A program made the position numbers and the translations under genes. 64,000 bases of DNA from JAHEEL01 sp963836085 (lineage in GTDB: Bacteria; Actinomycetota; Acidimicrobiia; Spongiisociales; UBA5794): the NCBI GenBank assembly GCA_963836085.1, contig CAWIHT010000002.1, forward strand, positions 230,545 to 294,544, read 5' to 3'. This document shows, piece by piece, positions 35,073-42,864 of the stretch; the first letter of the stretch is position 1, and each line of letters starts with the position of its first letter. The notes beneath the pieces were generated by a model. It ran no database searches, was not told the DNA's origin, and saw nothing but the letters and a program-made list of their open reading frames with translations.

Positions 35073-35705
35073 CTATTCCGGGCCGGGTGTCAGGTCGGCG
35101 AGGAGGTCAGCGAGTTCTCCCGCATTGGTCAAGAGCACGTCACCCTCGAGCCCTTTCAGACCGGCCGTGCTGGCTCCTGCGGAACGCCCTGCCTGCAGTC
35201 CGACCTCGGTGTCTTCGACGACGAGGCATCGTTCAGGTGGGACACCCAACATGGAGGCAGCGCGGAGGTAGCCCTCTGGATCGGGCTTGCCGACGGTCAC
35301 GTCTTCTACGGTGACCAGTACGGGCGGGGAGATCCCCACCCGACCGAGACGGGCCGCCGCGAGGCGACGATCCGCGCTCGTGACGATCGCCCACGGAAAC
35401 CCTCGTCGGTCGAGGGTCTCGACCAATCGGAGTGCGCCGGGTGTCGCCACGACGTCGCCGAGGTCTTCGTACTGCATCGTCAACTGATCGGCGGCAGCAT
35501 CATCGACCTGCTGATCAGTGAAGTCGGGTCGCAGTCTGCGAACGGTGACGTCGGCGGGCGTCCCGTGGGCGATGGCGAGCGTGGTGTCGGGATCGACACC
35601 GTACTTGTGCGACCACCGAATCCAGGCGCGGTCGACCGAGTCGTCGGAGTCAACGAGCGTTCCGTCCATGTCGCAGAGCACCGCTTGAATTGAGTCGAGA
35701 TCCAT
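35073..35705 (-). CDS. HAD-superfamily phosphatase/phosphoglucomutase-like hydrolase
   Basis: 210 residues. All HAD motifs are present: CDMDGTLVDSD (motif I), IVTSADRRLA (motif II), the GKPDPEGYLRAA motif III lysine and CLVVEDTEVGLQAG (motif IV). The cap is small and helical as in the beta-phosphoglucomutase/sugar-phosphatase group. The start is the ATG of MDLDSIQAVLCDMDG; an upstream in-frame ATG adds 19 residues without family similarity. It lies opposite in strand to the GNAT gene and reads away from recA. Confidence 0.85.
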   Translation of the reverse strand: MDLDSIQAVLCDMDGTLVDSDDSVDRAWIRWSHKYGVDPDTTLAIAHGTPADVTVRRLRPDFTDQQVDDAAADQLTMQYEDLGDVVATPGALRLVETLDRRGFPWAIVTSADRRLAAARLGRVGISPPVLVTVEDVTVGKPDPEGYLRAASMLGVPPERCLVVEDTEVGLQAGRSAGASTAGLKGLEGDVLLTNAGELADLLADLTPGPE

Positions 35706-35906
35706 CAGCGGGACTGTAGCGACGGTGCGATGGGCAGATTCCGAGAGGCTGATGCACGCCACCCATGAAGAGGCGCACCCGCTGACGGAGCAACGGCGAG
35801 AGTTGTGGTCTCGCTGGAGTTGCGGCCTACGGGTGCGCTCCCCACCGGGACCCTAGCCCTGAGCAATGGGAGATTTCCAGTGGAATCTCGGGATGGCCGC
35901 CCCACA

Positions 35907-35933
35907 ACGCTGCGAACCCTGGGTTCGCAGCGT
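35907..35933. repeat. 27-base palindrome in the recA upstream region
   Basis: Perfect inverted repeat with arms ACGCTGCGAACCC and its complement around a single T. The 374-base gap between the HAD gene and recA otherwise holds only the SOS box. The palindrome lies 30 bases before the SOS box. It could be an operator for a dimeric regulator or a dispersed repeat; the core recurs at 21180-21192. Confidence 0.6.
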
Positions 35934-35962
35934 GCGCGGGGGTCGACCCAATTCCTCGACAT

Positions 35963-35976
35963 CGAACAGATGTTCG
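35963..35976. promoter_or_regulatory. LexA-binding SOS box upstream of recA
   Basis: CGAAC-AGAT-GTTCG is a perfect match to the actinobacterial/Gram-positive SOS consensus CGAAC-N4-GTTCG, 104 bases before the recA start. It predicts LexA repression of recA; the same 14-mer recurs in the divergent SOS promoter region at 45 kb. Confidence 0.9.
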
Positions 35977-36079
35977 CCTAGGCTGCGCCGAGCATCGTGA
36001 ATACCACCATTGTTGTTCGCGGAGCAGAATCTGTCACAGGCGCCCGGTACCTTGCGGGTCAGTCGAAAAAGGAGACATC

Positions 36080-37144
36080 GTGGCTCAAGAGCGGACCGAC
36101 CGGAGCGACCGGGACAAGAATGTAGAAACGGCCATGTCGCAGATCGAGCGCCAGTTTGGGACGGGCGCCATCATGCGGATGGGCGACGAAGAGATTCGCA
36201 AGATGGACGTGATCCCCACCGGGGCACTCTCACTCGATCTCGCGCTCGGAATCGGCGGCGTGCCGCGAGGTCGCATCGTCGAGATCTATGGTCCGGAGAG
36301 TTCTGGCAAGACCAGCCTCGCTCTGCACATCGTCGCCGAAGCCCAGCGCAATGGGGGGATCGCCGCATTCATCGATGCCGAGCACGCGCTTGACCCGATC
36401 TACGCCAGGGCCATCGGTGTCGACGTCGACGAACTATTGATCTCGCAGCCAGACACCGGAGAACAGGCCCTTGAGATCGCCGACATGCTGATCCGTTCCG
36501 GTGCCCTCGACGTGGTGGTCGTCGACTCAGTAGCCGCACTCGTGCCCCGCGCCGAACTCGAAGGCGACATGGGCGACACCCACGTCGGCCTCCAGGCCCG
36601 GCTGATGTCACAGGCGCTGCGAAAGCTGGCGGGCACGATCAATCGATCGCAGACCACGGCCATCTTCATCAACCAGTTGCGCGAGAAGATTGGTGTGATG
36701 TTCGGGAGTCCCGAGACCACGCCGGGCGGGCGGGCCCTCAAGTTCTACGCAAGCGTCCGCATCGATATTCGACGGATCGAGGCGATCAAGTCCGGTACCG
36801 ACAATATCGGGAATCGGGTAAGGACCAAGATCGCCAAGAACAAGGTCGCACCGCCGTTCCGTCTTGCAGAGTTCGACATCATGTTCGGTGAAGGCATTTC
36901 GCGGGAGGGCAGTCTGCTCGACGTCGCCGTGGATGAGGGCATCGTCAAGAAGGCCGGCGCCTGGTACACCTACGACGGCGACCAGTTGGGTCAGGGACGC
37001 GAGAAGGCCAAGCAGTTCCTTCGCGACAATCCCGAACTCTCCGTTCAGCTTCAGGACCAGGTGCTGCGAGCGGTCGGTGTGATCGTCGACGAGGAGGATG
37101 AGGCCGCCGATGCGGTCGAGACCTCGGAGGAGTCGGCGGAGTAG
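36080..37144 (+). CDS. recA: Recombinase RecA
   Basis: 354 residues. Strand exchange, homologous recombination and activation of LexA self-cleavage. Walker A GPESSGKT at 71-78, the MAW-type NQLREKIGVMFGSPETTPGG DNA-binding loop region, and an acidic C-terminal tail (DEEDEAADAVETSEESAE). GTG start with an AAAAGGAGA ribosome-binding site. An SOS box lies 104 bases upstream. Unlike many actinobacteria there is no recX directly after; the next gene is rny. No intein is seen. Confidence 0.98.
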   Translation: MAQERTDRSDRDKNVETAMSQIERQFGTGAIMRMGDEEIRKMDVIPTGALSLDLALGIGGVPRGRIVEIYGPESSGKTSLALHIVAEAQRNGGIAAFIDAEHALDPIYARAIGVDVDELLISQPDTGEQALEIADMLIRSGALDVVVVDSVAALVPRAELEGDMGDTHVGLQARLMSQALRKLAGTINRSQTTAIFINQLREKIGVMFGSPETTPGGRALKFYASVRIDIRRIEAIKSGTDNIGNRVRTKIAKNKVAPPFRLAEFDIMFGEGISREGSLLDVAVDEGIVKKAGAWYTYDGDQLGQGREKAKQFLRDNPELSVQLQDQVLRAVGVIVDEEDEAADAVETSEESAE

Positions 37145-37275
37145 CCGCCGCGTTTTCGCGTTCCGCGCGGGGCCGGAGTGCGGTACCATCACAGGTGACA
37201 CACACCAAAACACTGATAACAAAGCGGTCGAGAACGCAAATGTCGATACGGAGAACAGCGAACCGAGAACCCAAC

Positions 37276-37291
37276 CGGGGCTAGCGCCCCG
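37276..37291. other. GC-rich hairpin between recA and rny
   Basis: Six-base stem CGGGGC/GCCCCG with TAGC loop, 130 bases after the recA stop, not followed by a T-run. Might be a weak terminator or processing structure. Confidence 0.35.
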
Positions 37292-37367
37292 ACCTTGAGA
37301 CGCTGTCACCGGTGTGTGCCGAGCTCACGGGCTCGGCATGCTGCGTTCAAGACCACGGAACGGGGAA

Positions 37368-38894
37368 ATGATGATGCAGTGGCTCGTAGCAGCCCTGGTG
37401 ATCGTCGTTGTCGGCCTTGCGTTTGTTGCGGGCTACGTGCTTTCCCGTCGGGGGGGTCGTGAGGCCACGCCCGATGAGACACTCGCAGATGCTCGACTCG
37501 AAGCGCAGCGGATCCTGGCTCGCGCTGAGGAGGAAGCCCGCTCAAAGGCCGAGACGTATCGCGACCGGGAAGACGCAACACTCGAACACCGACGGGTGGA
37601 GATGGGCTCCCAGGAGTCACGCCTCACCCAGCGCGAAGCAACACTCGAACAACGAGCAGGGAATCTCGCCCAGCGCGAAGAACTCGTGATCGCTCGGGAA
37701 CGCGCAGCGGAGACCGCGGTCTCCGAATCCGAGATCGCCAAGGAAGAGGCCCGTTCTGCCCTTGAGCGAATCGCAGGATTCGACTCGAAGGCGGCCAAGG
37801 CGGAACTCCTCGAGAAGGTCGAGACCGAGGCTCGCCGAGACGCCATGGTGCTGATCCGCGACCTCGAGGTCCGTGCCAGAGAAGAGTCGGAGCGGCGCGC
37901 TCGTCGAATCCTTGGCACCGTTGTCCAGCGACTGGCATCCGACGTCGTCTCCGAGACGACCGTCTCGGTCGTGCCGCTGCCGTCGGACGACATGAAGGGC
38001 CGGATCATCGGTCGAGACGGCCGCAACATCCGCACGTTCGAAGCGATCGCCGGTGTGAACCTCATTGTCGACGACACGCCCGAGGCGGTATCCGTCTCGA
38101 CGTTCGATCCGGTACGTCGCGAAGTCGCTCGCCGGGCACTTGAGAAGCTCGTCGAAGGTGGCCGGATTCATCCGTCGTCGATCGAAGAGGCCTACGAGAA
38201 GTCGAAGGAAGAAGTTGAGCAGTCGGTGCGGGATGCCGGTGAGTGGGCGCTCCTCGAGGTGGGGCTCACCAAGATGCACCCGGAGCTGGTCACACTTCTC
38301 GGCCGTCTCCAGTATCGGACGAGCTATGGCCAGAACGTGCTGAACCACCTCGTCGAGGCAGCTCACATCGCAGGCATGCTCGCCGCAGAACTCGGAGTGG
38401 ACGAGAAGGAGACGAAGCGAGCCGCGTTCCTCCACGACATTGGCAAGGCCGTATCCCACGAAGTCGGCGGCTCGCATGCCCTCATCGGGGCTGAGATTGC
38501 CCGGCGATTCGGCGAGGACCCGGCGATCGTGCACGCCATCGAATCGCACCACAATGAAGTGGAACCGCGCACGCTCACCGCGATCTTGGTGCAGGCTGCC
38601 GACGCGGTCTCTGCCGCCCGGCCGGGTGCGCGGCGTGAGGCCCTCGAGTCGTACGTGAGAAGGCTGGAGAAGCTGGAAGAGATCGCGAGAGCATTCTCGG
38701 GTGTGGCGAACGTCTTCGCCCTCCAAGCCGGCCGTGAGATCCGGGTCATTGTCGATCCCGAGAGCGTGGACGACTTGCAGGCGAGCGATCTGGCCCGACG
38801 GATCGCCAAGAAGCTTCAGGAGGATCTCCAGTATCCAGGCCAGATCGAGGTGACGGTCATTCGCGAGTTCCGGGCCCGCGACTACGCCCGTTGA
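37368..38894 (+). CDS. rny: Ribonuclease Y
   Basis: 508 residues. One N-terminal transmembrane helix (residues ~4-25, WLVAALVIVVVGLAFVAGYV), a long charged coiled coil to ~190, a KH domain (GRIIGRDGRNIRTFEAIAG) and an HD domain (AAFLHDIGKAVSHE), ending QYPGQIEVTVIREFRA as in the family. Membrane-tethered endoribonuclease that starts mRNA decay. Three ATGs stand in a row; the first is used, after CGGGGA. Followed closely by miaB. Confidence 0.96.
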   Translation: MMMQWLVAALVIVVVGLAFVAGYVLSRRGGREATPDETLADARLEAQRILARAEEEARSKAETYRDREDATLEHRRVEMGSQESRLTQREATLEQRAGNLAQREELVIARERAAETAVSESEIAKEEARSALERIAGFDSKAAKAELLEKVETEARRDAMVLIRDLEVRAREESERRARRILGTVVQRLASDVVSETTVSVVPLPSDDMKGRIIGRDGRNIRTFEAIAGVNLIVDDTPEAVSVSTFDPVRREVARRALEKLVEGGRIHPSSIEEAYEKSKEEVEQSVRDAGEWALLEVGLTKMHPELVTLLGRLQYRTSYGQNVLNHLVEAAHIAGMLAAELGVDEKETKRAAFLHDIGKAVSHEVGGSHALIGAEIARRFGEDPAIVHAIESHHNEVEPRTLTAILVQAADAVSAARPGARREALESYVRRLEKLEEIARAFSGVANVFALQAGREIRVIVDPESVDDLQASDLARRIAKKLQEDLQYPGQIEVTVIREFRARDYAR

Positions 38895-38911
38895 TCGGGG
38901 TCCTGCGAGCT

Positions 38912-40297
38912 ATGAGCGATACCACCACCCTCGGGATGCCGACCGTGCGCGAGCAGCGAGAGCCCCGGCGCGTCGGCGAGTCGTACTTCATCCGTACGTT
39001 CGGATGCCAGATGAACGAGCACGACTCCGAGAAGATCGCCGGCCTGCTCGAGGAGGACGGCATGCAACGTGCCGACGCCGCGAGTGATGCCGATGTGGTG
39101 GTGATCAACACCTGCACGATCCGAGAGAATGCCGACCAGCGTCTCTACGGCTATCTCGGATCGCTCAAGGCGGAGAAGGAGCGAAACACCAACCTCCGCA
39201 TCATCGTCGGGGGATGCACCGCGCAGAAGGACAAGGAGATCGTCCGGGAGCGGGCGTCCTGGGTCGACGTCGTCTTCGGAACGCACAACACGCATCGGGT
39301 ATTGGATCTTCTCGATCAAGCCGATGAATGGGGTCCGGTCACCGAGATCTGGGACGAGACCAGTGACCCGGAGGCCGGGTCGTCCCTGATGCCGACACGG
39401 CGCGAATCCGACCACTCGGCCTGGGTGACGATCACCACGGGGTGCAACAACAGTTGCACGTTCTGCATCGTGCCCATCGTGCGGGGCGCAGAGATCAGCC
39501 GGCGGCCCGGGGATGTGATTCGTGAGATCCAGCGACTGGCCGATGACGGCGTGGTGGAGATCACGTTGCTCGGCCAGAACGTCAACTCCTACGGCCGTGA
39601 TCTCGACCTGAACGGCCGGCAGCCGCTCTTCGCCGACCTGCTGCGGCGCTCAGGCGAGGTCGACGGAATCGGCCGCATCCGATACACGAGCCCTCATCCG
39701 AAGGACCTCCGGGAGGATGTCGCCCTCGCAATGGCCGAGACGCCAACGGTCGCCGCCCAACTCCACCTGCCGCTCCAATCCGGGAGCGACGCCATCCTCG
39801 CCGCGATGCATCGCGGCTATACCGGGGAACGTTTCCTCGAGAAACTCGCGATGGCCAGACGCCTCGTGCCAGATCTGAGCGTCTCGACCGACATCATCGT
39901 CGGATTCCCGGGCGAGACCGACGAGGACTTCGATCGGACGCTCGCGGTGGTCCGTGCCTCACGTTTCGACACCGCGTTCATGTTCCAGTACTCGCCCCGA
40001 CCCGGCACGCCCGCGGCGGGCATGCCTGCCCAGGTGGCCCCGGCGGTGGTGCAGGAGCGATTCGATCGGTTGGTCGAGGTCCAGAACGCCATCACGTTCG
40101 AGCGGAACCAGACCAGGGTCGGCATGGTCGAATCCGTGCTGGTCGAGGGTCCCTCGCGTCGCGATGCCACGGTGGCGACCACACGATCAGAGGGGAATCG
40201 CATCGTGCATGCTGCCGGCGTGTTTGAACCGGGCCGATTCATGGATCTCCGGATCACGCGGGCGGCACCGCACTACCTCGAAGGGGTTCCGGCCTGA
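38912..40297 (+). CDS. miaB: tRNA-2-methylthio-N6-dimethylallyladenosine synthase
   Basis: 461 residues. Radical SAM methylthiotransferase: TFGCQMNEHDSE and INTCTIRENA supply cysteines of the first cluster, TTGCNNSCTFC is the radical SAM motif and VESVLVEGPSRRD starts the TRAM domain. It adds the methylthio group to i6A37 made by MiaA, the next gene. Start chosen at ATG (MSDTTTLGMP); a TTG 21 bases upstream overlapping the rny stop is a real alternative given the coupling habits of this operon. Overlaps miaA by four bases. Confidence 0.94.
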   Translation: MSDTTTLGMPTVREQREPRRVGESYFIRTFGCQMNEHDSEKIAGLLEEDGMQRADAASDADVVVINTCTIRENADQRLYGYLGSLKAEKERNTNLRIIVGGCTAQKDKEIVRERASWVDVVFGTHNTHRVLDLLDQADEWGPVTEIWDETSDPEAGSSLMPTRRESDHSAWVTITTGCNNSCTFCIVPIVRGAEISRRPGDVIREIQRLADDGVVEITLLGQNVNSYGRDLDLNGRQPLFADLLRRSGEVDGIGRIRYTSPHPKDLREDVALAMAETPTVAAQLHLPLQSGSDAILAAMHRGYTGERFLEKLAMARRLVPDLSVSTDIIVGFPGETDEDFDRTLAVVRASRFDTAFMFQYSPRPGTPAAGMPAQVAPAVVQERFDRLVEVQNAITFERNQTRVGMVESVLVEGPSRRDATVATTRSEGNRIVHAAGVFEPGRFMDLRITRAAPHYLEGVPA

Positions 40298-41205
40298 GCG
40301 TCTACGCCGTCCTCGGGCCGACCGCGGCCGGGAAGTCCGAACTTGCGGAGGCGATCGCTGACCGCCTTGGCGCAGAAATCCTCTCGGTCGACTCGATGCA
40401 GGTGTTCCGGGGCATGGACATCGGCACCGCGAAACCGGACCTCGCGACCCGGGATCAATTCGCGTACCACCTCGTCGATGTCGCTGATCCGTCCGAGGAG
40501 TACACGGTGGCAGAGTTTCAAGCCGCCGGTCGCGTGGTGCTCGACGCGGCCGCTGCGAACGGGAGGGATGTCGTGATCGCTGGCGGGTCCGGCCTGCACT
40601 TTCGGTCGCTGGTGGATCCACTCGAATTCCCTCCGACCGACGACGAAGTGCGGAGGAACCTCGAGGAGATCGACGTCGAGGATCTGAGAATGGAACTGCT
40701 GGCGGCGGATCCGGATGCTGCCGCAGTCGTTGACCTTGCGAACCCCCGGCGAGTGCTGCGCGCTGTCGAGGTCGTGCGCCTCACCGACGCCACGCCGACC
40801 CAACGGGCCGGGTCGGCCCAGGCGCAGAGAGTCCGGGACTACGTGTCCACCCGACAGTTCACCGCCGTGGGTGTCGACCCCGGCGACCGGATCGCCGGAC
40901 GAATCGAGGCTCGCTTCGACCGGATGATGGATGCGGGCTTCCTCGCGGAAGTCGGCACCGTCGCTCAGAGCCTCGGCCGAACGGCGAGACAGGCGGTCGG
41001 ATATCGACAACTCCTCGATGTCATTGAGCGTGGACGTTCTCTCGAGTCTGCTCGAGAAGAGGCGATCCGCGCCACCGGGTCGCTCGCGAAGCGTCAGCGG
41101 ACCTACTTTCGTCGCGATCCACGCATTTCGTGGATTCCGTGGCACTATGAAACTGAACGGATGCTCGAAGGGGCGCTGGAATCGCTCGCAGAGGAATCGC
41201 CATGA
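40294..41205 (+). CDS. miaA: tRNA dimethylallyltransferase (CTG start)
   Basis: 303 residues. Transfers dimethylallyl to A37 of tRNAs reading UNN codons. The P-loop GPTAAGKSELA and VDSMQVFRGMDIGTAKP at the N-terminus, IAGGSGLHFRSL, and the AVGYRQLL block are all MiaA hallmarks. The P-loop lies upstream of the first in-frame ATG, and between it and the previous in-frame stop there is no ATG, GTG or TTG. The only plausible start is CTG at 40294, which overlaps the miaB stop (CTGA) exactly like the GTGA/ATGA/TTGA junctions elsewhere here. Overlaps dapF by four bases (ATGA). Confidence 0.9.
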   Translation: MSVYAVLGPTAAGKSELAEAIADRLGAEILSVDSMQVFRGMDIGTAKPDLATRDQFAYHLVDVADPSEEYTVAEFQAAGRVVLDAAAANGRDVVIAGGSGLHFRSLVDPLEFPPTDDEVRRNLEEIDVEDLRMELLAADPDAAAVVDLANPRRVLRAVEVVRLTDATPTQRAGSAQAQRVRDYVSTRQFTAVGVDPGDRIAGRIEARFDRMMDAGFLAEVGTVAQSLGRTARQAVGYRQLLDVIERGRSLESAREEAIRATGSLAKRQRTYFRRDPRISWIPWHYETERMLEGALESLAEESP

Positions 41206-41960
41206 ATTTCGTGAAGGCGGAAGGACTCGGGAACGACTTCATCATCGTGCCTGAACCGCTCCGTGCGGCGCCGGACCGCATCGCCGCCTGGTGCGAACGG
41301 AAGACGGGCATCGGCGCCGATGGCGTCCTCGAGGTGACACCCCTCGACGGATCGTCGGTTGCCATGCGGTACTGGAACGCCGACGGAGGAGCCGCCGAGA
41401 TGTGCGGCAACGGTCTCCGGTGTGTCGCCCTCGTCGCTGTCGAGCTCGGGTTGGTGCTGGGGCCAACCCTGACCGTGCACTCGGCCGTCGGTGAGCATCC
41501 AGCCACGGTTCTACCGGGTGGCATCGTCCGGGCTTTCGTCGGCGAACCACACGCGTTCCGCACGGAGGAACTGACCGTTTCGGGGCATCGTGTGCGCCCC
41601 GTCGGCGTCGGCAATCCGCACGCCGTTTTGTTCGTCGACGAGATCGACGAGGCCGAGGTCGAGAAGATCGGGTCGAGGATCGAGGGCGATCCCATCTTTC
41701 CCGAGGGAACGAATGTGGAGTTCGTCCAATTGGGCGACGGCAACCGGATCAACGTCCGGGTTTGGGAACGCGGCGTTGGGGAGACGAGGGCTTCGGGGAC
41801 GGGTGCCACGGCTGCCGCGTTTGCGGCTCGGGCGGTCGGTGACGTGGGGAATGCCGTGACCGTCGTGCTCCCCGGTGGGGAACTGCTGATCGAGTTTGAC
41901 GATGCCGGGGCCTGGATGACGGGACCGGCGACGATTGTGTTCAGCGGGTCGCTCGGCTGA
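41202..41960 (+). CDS. dapF: Diaminopimelate epimerase-like protein, second active-site Cys replaced by Ser
   Basis: 252 residues. DapF interconverts LL- and meso-diaminopimelate with a pair of cysteines. The first is intact in AEMCGNGLRC (C68). The second motif, normally G-E-T-x-A-C-G-T-G, reads GETRASGTG with Ser198 (codon TCG). Otherwise the fold signals are complete (FVKAEGLGNDFII, GVGNPHAVLFVDE). Cys-to-Ser variants of DapF are strongly impaired in racemisation, so this copy may be slow, altered in reaction, or one of two paralogues. Position in miaB-miaA-dapF is the conserved actinobacterial location. Confidence 0.88.
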   Translation: MNFVKAEGLGNDFIIVPEPLRAAPDRIAAWCERKTGIGADGVLEVTPLDGSSVAMRYWNADGGAAEMCGNGLRCVALVAVELGLVLGPTLTVHSAVGEHPATVLPGGIVRAFVGEPHAFRTEELTVSGHRVRPVGVGNPHAVLFVDEIDEAEVEKIGSRIEGDPIFPEGTNVEFVQLGDGNRINVRVWERGVGETRASGTGATAAAFAARAVGDVGNAVTVVLPGGELLIEFDDAGAWMTGPATIVFSGSLG

Positions 41961-41961
41961 T

Positions 41962-42597
41962 CTACTCGACGCGTCGCAGCACCGCGACGACGATCCCGAG
42001 AATCTCGACGCCCTCGGTGAAGACCATTGGTGCGTACGCCGGGTTCTCGGCTTCCAGGATGACCCGGCCGTCCTTGCGGCGCAGTCGTTTGATCGTCGCC
42101 TCCTCCTCGGCGACGAGGGCCGCAACGATCTGGCCGTTGTTGGCGGTGGGTTGGCGTCGCACTACGACGTAGTCGCCGTCGAAGATGCCGGCGTCGATCA
42201 TCGAGTCTCCACGAACGTCGAGCATGAATACCGGGTCACTGCCGACGAGTTCGGTCGGCAGTGGGTAGATCTCTTGGATGTCCTCTTCTGCGAGGATCGG
42301 TGAACCTGCTGCGATCCGTCCGACGAGCGGCACATCCCTGACCGGGGCACGGTGAAGTGTCGACTCGGGAACGCCGTCGTCGATCACCTCGATCGCTCGG
42401 GGTTTCGTGGGATCCCGGCGGAGGTAGCCGGAGCGTTCGAGAGCCGACAGGTGACTGTGGACGGTGGAGGGGGAGGACAGGCCAACGGCATCGCCGATTT
42501 CTCGGACCGACGGCGGGTAGCCACGTTCGCGCACGGTCGCGCCGATCAGATCGAGAATCTGACGTTGCCGGTCGGTGAGATCCTGTCTGCCATCCAC
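41962..42597 (-). CDS. lexA: LexA repressor
   Basis: 211 residues. N-terminal winged helix (TDRQRQILDLIGATVRERGYPPSVREIG) and C-terminal S24 autoprotease: cleavage site Ala97-Gly98 (RIAAGSP), nucleophile Ser132 (GDSMID) and Lys170 (ATIKRLR). RecA-stimulated self-cleavage derepresses the SOS genes. The open frame reaches further upstream, but its ATG lies inside the operator, so the GTG at 42597 after GAGGGG is used. A candidate promoter (TTGGTC and TACTGT, 17-base spacer) overlaps the operator. Convergent with dapF by one base. Confidence 0.95.
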   Translation of the reverse strand: MDGRQDLTDRQRQILDLIGATVRERGYPPSVREIGDAVGLSSPSTVHSHLSALERSGYLRRDPTKPRAIEVIDDGVPESTLHRAPVRDVPLVGRIAAGSPILAEEDIQEIYPLPTELVGSDPVFMLDVRGDSMIDAGIFDGDYVVVRRQPTANNGQIVAALVAEEEATIKRLRRKDGRVILEAENPAYAPMVFTEGVEILGIVVAVLRRVE

Positions 42598-42651
42598 GGG
42601 GTGCCCCTCAGTCGCGTGGCGCGAACAGTAGTGGATTTCGCGATCGCGACC

Positions 42652-42675
42652 AAACATATGTTCAAACATATGTTC
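42652..42675. promoter_or_regulatory. Two tandem SOS boxes at the lexA promoter
   Basis: Two identical 12-mers AAAC-ATAT-GTTC stand head to tail (42652-42663 and 42664-42675), each one mismatch from GAAC-N4-GTTC. They overlap the inferred -35 region of lexA, as expected for autoregulation, and could also affect galM on the other strand. Confidence 0.85.
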
Positions 42676-42864
42676 GATGTCTATCTAGTTGGACGCAAGG
42701 TTGCGAGAAGATCGACCAGGGGCCTTGCTTCGACTCGACCCCGGATGCGCTGGCCAATCCCGGAGCACTCGGCGTGACGCTGTTCTGCGCGGCATAGACT
42801 CCATCATCCGCACAGGCAGCGTCCGAGCCGACCCGCCGCCCCACACCACGACAAGGAAGCTCTG

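Noticed and set aside
37276..37291. recA terminator
   Set aside because: A six-base hairpin is present but no T-run follows, so it is listed only as a hairpin.
42597..42669. LexA start further upstream (ATG at 42669)
   Set aside because: That ATG falls inside the tandem SOS operator; the GTG at 42597 begins directly at the family N-terminus.
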